DNA of 5,813 bases. Origin: Elusimicrobiota bacterium. Lineage in GTDB: Bacteria; Elusimicrobiota; Elusimicrobia; UBA1565; UBA9628. The stretch lies in NCBI GenBank assembly GCA_016194625.1, contig JACQBB010000031.1, forward strand, positions 1 to 5,813, in the 5' to 3' direction. Positions 1 to 4,941 of this stretch are shown piece after piece; the first letter of the stretch is position 1; the number at the start of each line of letters is the position of its first letter. A program made the position numbers and the translations under genes. A model generated the notes under the pieces. The model did not search any database. It saw only the letters and a list, made by a program, of their open reading frames with translations, and was not told the origin of the DNA.

Positions 1-300
1 CAGGACTACGACGAGAAGCTGGGCGGCCTGATCCGCGACGCCGACCTGCTGATCCACGACGGCCGCTACACCGACGAGGACTACAAGGGGAACCGCAACA
101 ACGGCCATTCCAGCTTCATCGCCGCCATCGACCTGGCCGGGCGCAACAAGATCAAGCAGCTGCTGCTCGTCCACCAGGACGCGAGCTACCCCGACGAGGT
201 CCTCGACAAGATGGCGAAGGCGGCCGAGGCGCGCGTCGCGGAGCGCGGTTATCCGATGAAGGTCGTCCTCGGGCGCGAAGGCCTGCGCCTGACCGTCTAG
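1..300 (+). CDS. MBL-fold metallo-hydrolase, C-terminal fragment
   Basis: This is the last 99 residues and TAG stop of a protein whose start lies left of the window. The fragment matches the C-terminal third of metallo-beta-lactamase-fold hydrolases of the RNase Z/phosphodiesterase-like type. LLIHDGRYTDEDY (fragment residues 16-28) carries the aspartate (D20) that bridges the two metals in this fold. A GHSS motif follows (H36), and LLLVHQD (54-60) carries the last metal-binding histidine (H58). Relatives usually read FHHD at that last site; here the second His is Gln, but the residue that aligns with the RNase Z ligand is kept. Family members are soluble di-metal hydrolases acting on phosphodiesters or related bonds; the substrate cannot be told from this fragment. 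The gene converges on endonuclease IV, and the two stops share four bases. The fold assignment is fairly secure and the specific function is unknown. Confidence 0.8.
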   Translation, partial: QDYDEKLGGLIRDADLLIHDGRYTDEDYKGNRNNGHSSFIAAIDLAGRNKIKQLLLVHQDASYPDEVLDKMAKAAEARVAERGYPMKVVLGREGLRLTV

Positions 301-1121
301 CCGCGCGCGCGCCGCACCGCGTCCAGGTTCTCGGCGTCCCGGCCCGGAGGCGTCTCGAGGATCCCCGGAAGGCCGGCGAACTCCTCGCGCTGGGCCAGCA
401 CGCGCAGTCCCTCCCAGCCCAGCCGGCCCTCCCCCCAGTTCTCATGGTGCTCGCGGTGCGAGCCGAGCAGGGCCCGGGAGTCGTTGAGGTGGAACGCGCG
501 CACCGCGTCGGCGCCGAGCAGGCGATGAGCGCGGGCGACGAAGCGCAGCGCGCCCTCGGCCGTCGAGAGGTCGTAGCCCGCGGCCCAGGCGTGCGCCGTG
601 TCCAGGCAGGCGCCCAGCGCGCGCACGAAGGGGCGGATCGCGTCGTTGAGGCGGGCCAGCTCCTCGAAGGTGCCGCCCATGCGCCGCCCCCCGCCCGGGA
701 CGTTCTCGAGCAGGAGCGCGCCCGCGTACTCCGCCTGGGCCACGGCGGCGCGCGCCGACTCCGCGAACAGCGCGACGCCGCGGTCCGCGTCCGAGTCCGG
801 GGAATAGGCGCCGGCGTGCAGGACGTAGGCGTCGCCGCCCAAGGCCGCGCAGAGGCGCAGCTCGCGCGCGAGATGCGCGACGGAGCGCGCCCGCCGACCC
901 GCGTCCGACGAGGCCAGGCTGGGGACGAAGCGCGAGTGCACCAGCAGGGAGCGCACGCGCGACGCCGCGCGCGCCGCGCGGAACGCCGCCAGCTCCTCCT
1001 CCGTCGGGAGCGCGTGGCGGCGGTACGGGAGGATCTGGAGCGACTCGACGCCGTGCGCCTCCGCGACCTCCAGCGTCGCGAGGAAGCCGCGGCGCACCGA
1101 GGCGTGGAGCCCGAGGATCAC
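297..1121 (-). CDS. nfo: Endonuclease IV (AP endonuclease family 2)
   Basis: A 274-residue TIM-barrel nuclease, close to the usual 280 or so. Family members cut DNA 5' to abasic sites in base excision repair, using three zinc ions. By alignment from memory with the E. coli enzyme, the metal ligands are H62, H102, E139 (LLLEN), D174 and H177 (CLDTAHAWAAGYD), H211 (HLND), E224, H226 and E256 (LETPP). E224 replaces the usual aspartate of the DRH motif. The DNA-contact loop after H62 reads SRFVPSLAS, also unlike the standard form. The start is GTG at 1121, because the product then begins ILGLHAS like the family N-terminus and GTGA overlaps the aldehyde dehydrogenase stop by four bases. No clear Shine-Dalgarno sequence is visible, so translation is probably coupled. 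The frame stays open far upstream to about 2465, but that part is a shadow of the dehydrogenase gene. A non-nuclease TIM-barrel relative is possible but less likely given the ligand set. Confidence 0.9.
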   Translation of the reverse strand: MILGLHASVRRGFLATLEVAEAHGVESLQILPYRRHALPTEEELAAFRAARAASRVRSLLVHSRFVPSLASSDAGRRARSVAHLARELRLCAALGGDAYVLHAGAYSPDSDADRGVALFAESARAAVAQAEYAGALLLENVPGGGRRMGGTFEELARLNDAIRPFVRALGACLDTAHAWAAGYDLSTAEGALRFVARAHRLLGADAVRAFHLNDSRALLGSHREHHENWGEGRLGWEGLRVLAQREEFAGLPGILETPPGRDAENLDAVRRARG

Positions 1122-2554
1122 CGCAGGCCCAGCAGGCGGCGCACGACGGCGATCACGCGCGGGTCGCGCGGGAACCACCACGGGTCGGGCATGTCGACGG
1201 GCCACTCGTGCTCGACGATCGACTGCGCCTGCGTCAGCGCGAGCAGGCCCTCGTCGCCGTGGCGGCGCCACATCCCGCTGGTCTTCACGCCGCCGAACGG
1301 GAGCGACCCGTACGCGTAGTGCGTCCCCGGCTCGTTGATGCCGACCATCCCGGCCTCGAGCGAGGCCGCCAGCGCCTCCGCCCTGACCAGATCGGCCGAC
1401 CACACGCTCGCGGCCAGGCCCGTCGCGCCCGCGTTGGCGAGCGCGACGGCCTCCTCGGCGCGCGCGACCTTCATCACCGGCAGGATCGGGGCGAAGGTCT
1501 CCTCGCTCATCACCAGCATGTCGGGGCGCGCGCCCAGCACCAGCGCCGGGGCCATGCGCAGGCCCGCGCGGTCGGCCACCTCGCCGCCGACCACCGTCGC
1601 GCCCTTCTTGCGCGCGTCGTCGAGCTGGGCCTGCGCGCGCTCCAGCAGCGGCGGGAAGGTGAAGCGCGAGACCTCCTCGTCGGCGCCGCCGCCGGTCTTC
1701 AGCGCGGCCATGCGCGTCCGGACCTTCGCGACGAACGCGTCGTGGACCTCGGCTTCGACGAAGACGCGCTCGACCCCGACGCAGACCTGGCCGGCGTTCG
1801 CGAACGCCCCCCACACGGCGCCCGCCGCGGCCCGCTCCAGCCCCGCGTCCGCGCAGACGATCATCGGGTGCTTGCCGCCGAGCTCCAAGATGGCCGGCTT
1901 CAGCTGGGCCGCCGCCCGCGCCGCCACCGCCGCTCCCGTCTTCGTCGAGCCGGTGAACAGGACCAGGTCGGAGGCGTCCACGACCGCCTCGCCCGCGGCC
2001 TGGCGCCCCGGGACCACGGTCAGCAGCCCTTCCGGGAGCAGGCCGGTCGCGGCGACCGCCGCCTCCAGCCACAGCGCCGTGCGCGTCGTCCACTCCGACG
2101 GCTTGAGCAGGACCGCGTTCCCGGCCAGCATCGCGCAGAACGAGTCGCCGAACGGGATCAGGAACGGCATGTTCCACGGCGCGATGATGCCGACGACGCC
2201 GCGCGGCAGGCGGCGCACCGACGCGCGCTTGTTGAGCAGGAACCACGGCGCCCACGCCGGGCGCTCGCCGAGCAGGCGCTCGGCGTTCGCGGCGAAGTAC
2301 GAGACGAGCAGGGAGACCGAGCCGAACTCGACCAGCTCCGCCTCGAGCGGCGGCTTGCCGTTCTCCTCGCGGATCACCGCCAGCGCCTCGGCGCGGCGCG
2401 CGTTCAGCGCGTCCCACACCGCGGTCAGCGCCGCGACGCGCTGGGCGACGGTCGTGCGGCGCCACACGGCGCCCGCGCGGCGCGCGGCCTCGACGCGGCG
2501 GACGACCTCCTCGGGCGCGACGTCCGCGGCCGGTCCCAGCAGGGTCTCGCTCAT
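1118..2554 (-). CDS. NAD(P)-dependent aldehyde dehydrogenase
   Basis: A full-length 478-residue member of the aldehyde dehydrogenase superfamily, which oxidises aldehydes to carboxylic acids with NAD(P)+ in the cytoplasm. In order: PWN at 126-128 with the oxyanion-hole N128; LLKPSE with K151, which contacts the cofactor; FTGSTKTG at 200-207 in the Rossmann fold; ELGGK at 224-228 with the general base E224; the nucleophile C258 in NAGQVCVG; EETFAP at 351-356, the cofactor-ribose motif (usually EEPFGP); and LPFGGVKTSG at 418-427. The tail after 450 ends in PWWFPRDP and a basic, leucine-rich stretch, longer than in many soluble members and possibly a surface- or membrane-associating end. The substrate cannot be assigned; succinate-semialdehyde or a medium/long-chain aldehyde are options. 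The ATG at 2554 is set by a GGAGG at 2562-2566, seven bases upstream, and by an ATGA overlap with the preceding stop. It is followed directly by nfo. Confidence 0.93.
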   Translation of the reverse strand: MSETLLGPAADVAPEEVVRRVEAARRAGAVWRRTTVAQRVAALTAVWDALNARRAEALAVIREENGKPPLEAELVEFGSVSLLVSYFAANAERLLGERPAWAPWFLLNKRASVRRLPRGVVGIIAPWNMPFLIPFGDSFCAMLAGNAVLLKPSEWTTRTALWLEAAVAATGLLPEGLLTVVPGRQAAGEAVVDASDLVLFTGSTKTGAAVAARAAAQLKPAILELGGKHPMIVCADAGLERAAAGAVWGAFANAGQVCVGVERVFVEAEVHDAFVAKVRTRMAALKTGGGADEEVSRFTFPPLLERAQAQLDDARKKGATVVGGEVADRAGLRMAPALVLGARPDMLVMSEETFAPILPVMKVARAEEAVALANAGATGLAASVWSADLVRAEALAASLEAGMVGINEPGTHYAYGSLPFGGVKTSGMWRRHGDEGLLALTQAQSIVEHEWPVDMPDPWWFPRDPRVIAVVRRLLGLR

Positions 2555-3033
2555 CGCACGGCCTCCGGCGCCTTCAGAAGGCGCACTTCGTACGGGTCGG
2601 CCTCGTCGGAGCAGCGCTCCAGCACCAGGCCCACGCCCGGCGCGTACAGGCGCTCGCCCGAGCCGCCGTCGCCCTCGGCGATCAGGTAGCCGACGCGCAG
2701 GCAGCCCGAGAACGACCCGGCCGGGACCGCGGCGTCCGCGTCGAGCGCCTCGACGCGGTAGCGGCGCGGCGGCTGCGCCCACGACGCTCCGGGGCGGGGC
2801 GGCAGCGGCAGCGCCAGCGCGCCGTCGGAATACACCCCGTCGGCGCGGCGCTCGGCGCGGGAGTCCTCGGTCTCGCAGCGGCCGTCGGCTCCCGTCCAGG
2901 TCCGCCGCACCGTGACCGCCCCGCCGGACGCGGCGAGGTGAGCGACGACGAGCCGGCGCGTCTCGCCCGCGCGAGCCACCTCGTACTCCAGGCGCAAGCC
3001 CGGGCGCAGCGGCAGGTAGTCCGGCTCGCTCAC
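2551..3033 (-). CDS. Conserved-type protein of unknown function (YxPLxPG / GVGLV)
   Basis: A 160-residue protein, predicted mainly beta-strand, with no signal peptide or membrane span. It opens with YLPLRPGLRLEY (residues 6-17), continues with VPAGSFSGCLRV (103-114) and ends with a YAPGVGLVLE segment (130-139). From memory, this order (a Y-x-P-L opening, a PAG-x-F-x-x-C middle and an APGVGLV end) recurs in small bacterial beta-rich proteins and lipoproteins of unknown role, some labelled DUF3108- or TapB-like. Those are often exported, whereas this one looks cytoplasmic. Cysteines are at 53, 111 and 141. The start is GTG at 3033, overlapping the AsmA-like gene's stop as GTGA, with a weak AAGGGG eight bases upstream. 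The stop overlaps the dehydrogenase start. The gene is convincing from its context and codon bias; its function is not known. Confidence 0.75.
   Translation of the reverse strand: MSEPDYLPLRPGLRLEYEVARAGETRRLVVAHLAASGGAVTVRRTWTGADGRCETEDSRAERRADGVYSDGALALPLPPRPGASWAQPPRRYRVEALDADAAVPAGSFSGCLRVGYLIAEGDGGSGERLYAPGVGLVLERCSDEADPYEVRLLKAPEAVR
2562..2566 (-). promoter_or_regulatory. Shine-Dalgarno of the aldehyde dehydrogenase
   Basis: GGAGG on the minus strand, seven bases before the ATG at 2554 and inside the end of the preceding gene. It decides the start codon and argues for re-initiation or coupled translation. Confidence 0.7.
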
Positions 3034-3755
3034 TTCTTGAGCCCCTTGAGCAGGCCGCCCAGCGCGGACGCCGCGGCGTCCACGGCCTTGCCGCCGATGT
3101 TGGAGACGGCTCCCTGCGCCGACGCGGTCACCGCGCGGAACGCCTGCGACGCCGCCTCGGCCGGCGACTTGCCCTTGCCTCCGAGGTTCTTGAGATGGAC
3201 CTCGGGCAGGGGCGCCGTCAGCCCCTGGCCGCCGAACGCGGTCGCCGACAGGCCGACCTTGCCGCCGGTCACGTCGAAGCGCTCGATCAGGAGGGACTTG
3301 CCCTTCTTGGCGGGCGCCGGCTCCGGGACGCTCTTCGCGCCGCCGCCGAGCCGCGCGGCCGACTCCTCGGCGTTGCGCTGCAGGCGCGTCAGGTTCGAGC
3401 CGCCGTTGCCGACCTCCCAGACCAGCTCCGGCTCGCGGACCTCGACGCTCTCGACCACGATCGTGTCCGAGAGCAGCGACGAGAGCTTCAGCTTGACGGC
3501 CACCAGCCCCACGCTCGCCGCGCGCGGGCCCTTGAAGCCCTCGGGGTTGCCGATGACGAGACCGCGCAGCGACGCGCCGCCGGTCAGCGGCGACACCGTG
3601 ACCAGGCCCAGCGAGACCGGCGCGCCGAGCACGCGCGGACCCGCCGCCTCGACGGCGGTCTTCACGACGCGGCCCAGCGACAGGGAGACGACGCCGACGG
3701 CGACGACCGCGAGCACGAGGACGAGCGCGGCCGCGGCGCGAAAGGCGTTCTTCAT
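3030..3755 (-). CDS. AsmA-like inner-membrane-anchored protein
   Basis: A 241-residue protein with one N-terminal hydrophobic segment (about residues 7-27, AALVLVLAVVAVGVVSL), either a membrane anchor or an uncleaved signal, placing the rest in the periplasm. Residues 45-130 fit the N-terminal pattern of AsmA/DUF748-type proteins: APVSLGLVTVSPLTGGASLRG, VIGNPEGF (67-74), a beta-strand SLLSDTIVVESVEVREPEL, then NGGSNLTRLQRN (117-128). The centre is Lys/Pro-rich (141-153), followed by LLIERFDVTGGKVGL (155-169). The C-terminus is an Ala/Gly-rich amphipathic stretch ending LLKGLKK. Large AsmA proteins are implicated in envelope lipid transport and outer-membrane integrity; this is a short, single-unit version and its role is inferred only from that resemblance. 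The ATG at 3755 is preferred over a longer reading because AAGGAG lies eight bases upstream, it overlaps the dipeptidase stop as ATGA, and the hydrophobic segment then sits at the N-terminus. Confidence 0.78.
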   Translation of the reverse strand: MKNAFRAAAALVLVLAVVAVGVVSLSLGRVVKTAVEAAGPRVLGAPVSLGLVTVSPLTGGASLRGLVIGNPEGFKGPRAASVGLVAVKLKLSSLLSDTIVVESVEVREPELVWEVGNGGSNLTRLQRNAEESAARLGGGAKSVPEPAPAKKGKSLLIERFDVTGGKVGLSATAFGGQGLTAPLPEVHLKNLGGKGKSPAEAASQAFRAVTASAQGAVSNIGGKAVDAAASALGGLLKGLKK

Positions 3756-4360
3756 CGGATCAGCTCCTTCAGGGGGATGTCCAGCAGCGGCCAGGCGCGA
3801 GCCGCGGGGTCGGAGTAGTGCCACCATTCGTCGTACAGCGCTTCGAAGCCGGCCGCCGCCATCGCGTCCTTCAGCGCCCGGGCCTCCGCGGCCGGCGCCG
3901 CCGGGACGCCCTCGGCGCCGTGGGCCGCGCGGGGGCCGAACGCGTCGAAGTCCGTCGGCATCGCGACCGGCCGCCCGTCCGCGTCGGCCAGGGCCAGGTC
4001 GACGGCGCCCCCGCGGTTATGGACGGAGCCGAGGGCCGGGTCGGCGACGTAGCGGCGGTCGGGCTTGGCCGCCCACATCAGCCGCTGCGCCGACAGCGGG
4101 CGGTAGGCGTCGTAGACGACGAGGCGCCGCCCCTGCGCGCGCAGCAGCGCGGCCGCTTTCGCGAGCTTGGCCGCCGTCGAGCGGCGCAGGAAGGCGGCCG
4201 CGACCGGATAGACGGCCCGGCCCATGAAGTTCGCGGTCCCGGCGTAGCGCACGTCCAGGACGGCGTCGGGGACGGCCGACCGGACGTCGACCAGGGGGTC
4301 GGCGGCGAGCGCGGGGGCCGTCAGGGCGACGATCACGGCCAGCATGGTCCTCGCGCGCAT
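3752..4360 (-). CDS. D-Ala-D-Ala dipeptidase, VanX/DdpX type (peptidase M15D), exported
   Basis: A 202-residue zinc peptidase of the VanX/DdpX family, which hydrolyses D-Ala-D-Ala. Residues 1-20 form a signal peptide (MRAR, hydrophobic core, ALA/A near residue 19), so the enzyme probably acts outside the cytoplasm. Family motifs in order: LDVRYAGTANFMG (35-47); YDAYRP with the transition-state arginine R87; SVHNRGGAVD with zinc ligands H114 and D121; MPTDFDAFGP (134-143); and EWWHY with the catalytic E178 and zinc ligand H181. All active-site residues are present and the length is typical. No vanH, vanA or regulator genes are next to it, so a role in peptidoglycan turnover or dipeptide salvage is more likely than glycopeptide resistance. 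It heads the overlapping five-gene chain. Its own ribosome site is poor: GATAGG directly abuts the ATG. The charged MRAR start supports this ATG over the one five codons later. Confidence 0.9.
   Translation of the reverse strand: MRARTMLAVIVALTAPALAADPLVDVRSAVPDAVLDVRYAGTANFMGRAVYPVAAAFLRRSTAAKLAKAAALLRAQGRRLVVYDAYRPLSAQRLMWAAKPDRRYVADPALGSVHNRGGAVDLALADADGRPVAMPTDFDAFGPRAAHGAEGVPAAPAAEARALKDAMAAAGFEALYDEWWHYSDPAARAWPLLDIPLKELIR
3764..3769 (-). promoter_or_regulatory. Shine-Dalgarno of the AsmA-like gene
   Basis: AAGGAG on the minus strand, eight bases before the ATG at 3755 and lying inside the last codons of the dipeptidase gene. It selects this start over an in-frame upstream ATG at 3827. 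Confidence 0.75.
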
Positions 4361-4396
4361 CCTATCAAAAACCGACGCGCGCGGCCGACGGAGCGT
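4361..4396 (-). terminator. Possible weak intrinsic terminator between two minus-strand genes
   Basis: In the 36-base gap the minus strand reads CCGTCGGCCGCGCGCGTCGG followed by TTTTTG. The G/C block can fold only into an interrupted hairpin (three pairs, a T-T mismatch, two more pairs), then five Ts follow at 4371-4367. It may partly end transcription after the 151-residue gene and so separate it from the dipeptidase operon. The stem is imperfect, so this is tentative. Confidence 0.27.
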
Positions 4397-4852
4397 TCAG
4401 CGCTGCAGCGGCTGGCGCCCGCCCTCGGGCAGCGGGGTCCGCAGGTACTCGGCGAACAGCTCGCCGGCGCCCATGTAGGTGGCCGCGATCTGGATGCGCA
4501 TCTCGTCGAGACGGTCCGGGTCGACGAAGCGGCGCATGTCGGCCAGCCCGCGCAGCGCGGCCGCCATCGCGTCCTGGGGGGCGACGTGCTCGTAGGTCGT
4601 CTCGAGGACGACCTGCAGGATCATCATGCCCCCCTTGGTCAGGCTCTGCTCGGCGAGCAGGAGCGCCGTCATCGCGCCGCGGACCGTGTCCTCGATCACG
4701 CGCTGGCCTTCCGTCCCGGCGGGGGCGTTGGCGAGCGCCGACTCGAGGGTCTTGCGCACGACCCCGGCGGCCGTCGCGCAAGGATCGCCGAGCTGGCGCA
4801 GCTCCTCCGCGACCATCTCTTTCGTCAACTGGTGGATCCGAAGCTCGTCCAT
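4397..4852 (-). CDS. Unrecognised helical protein, 151 residues
   Basis: I do not recognise this family. The product is 151 residues, likely cytoplasmic and almost wholly alpha-helical, with no signal peptide or membrane span. Visible landmarks are a charged N-terminal helix (MDELRIHQLTKEMVAEELRQ), a single cysteine at 25, a methionine/leucine-rich stretch LTKGGMMILQVVLE (70-83), a RRFVDPDRLDEMR segment (106-118) that looks like a helix-turn-helix boundary rather than a DNA-binding motif, and a Pro/Arg-rich tail. Helical hairpins like this occur in phasin-like or scaffold proteins, but there is no specific match. The start at 4852 is supported by AAGGGGGA eight bases upstream. An overlapping reading in another frame (4365-4913) is a shadow. 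The gene sits between a cytochrome and the dipeptidase operon, on the same strand as both. Confidence 0.65.
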   Translation of the reverse strand: MDELRIHQLTKEMVAEELRQLGDPCATAAGVVRKTLESALANAPAGTEGQRVIEDTVRGAMTALLLAEQSLTKGGMMILQVVLETTYEHVAPQDAMAAALRGLADMRRFVDPDRLDEMRIQIAATYMGAGELFAEYLRTPLPEGGRQPLQR

Positions 4853-4941
4853 GGTAGTCGTCCCCCTTCACCATGAGCATAGCCCCGCGCCGCGCGCGCG
4901 GTCGACGAAACAAGCGGTGAACGAACGCCGAACAGACGCCG
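4853..4941 (-). promoter_or_regulatory. Intergenic gap with ribosome site and possible promoter
   Basis: An 89-base gap between the cytochrome stop and the 151-residue gene, the largest in the window. It holds a good ribosome site, AAGGGGGA at 4861-4868. A TATGCT at 4876-4881 could be a -10 box, which would give a leader of about 20 bases. No good -35 is visible at the right distance; TCGACC, 18 bases upstream, is a poor match. A perfect 12-base palindrome CCGCGCGCGCGG (4890-4901) lies between them, but with no T-run it does not look like a terminator. The promoter call is weak; the ribosome site is firmer. Confidence 0.3.

Noticed and set aside
444..1319. Plus-strand frame of 291 residues opposite nfo
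   Set aside because: Composition is Arg/Ala/Glu-rich and motif-free; the minus strand encodes a complete set of endonuclease IV metal ligands.
1122..2465. The nfo frame stays open upstream for over 400 codons, suggesting a 722-residue fused protein
   Set aside because: The extra part is Arg/Gly-rich low-complexity sequence lying in a second frame across the aldehyde dehydrogenase, which has every catalytic motif. The GTG at 1121 gives the family N-terminus.
1208..2915. Long plus-strand open frames (493 and 526 residues) opposite the aldehyde dehydrogenase
   Set aside because: They are Arg/Ala/Ser-rich without recognisable motifs, as expected for antisense frames in very GC-rich DNA where stop codons are rare.
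3756..3827. A start at 3827 giving a 265-residue AsmA-like protein
   Set aside because: It would overlap the dipeptidase by 76 bases and bury the hydrophobic anchor; the ATG at 3755 has AAGGAG at the right distance and an ATGA overlap.
2938..4876. Plus-strand frames of 429, 352 and 207 residues opposite the AsmA-like and dipeptidase genes
   Set aside because: Low-complexity Arg/Pro/Ser-rich products crossing several well-supported minus-strand genes.
4890..4901. Perfect palindrome CCGCGCGCGCGG as an operator or terminator
   Set aside because: Alternating CG runs are expected by chance at this base composition, and no T-run or second copy accompanies it.
4365..4913. A 182-residue minus-strand frame covering the helical-protein gene
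   Set aside because: Its product is Arg/Asp/Gly low-complexity, and its second ATG (4874) is out of frame with the well-placed ATG at 4852, which follows a ribosome site.
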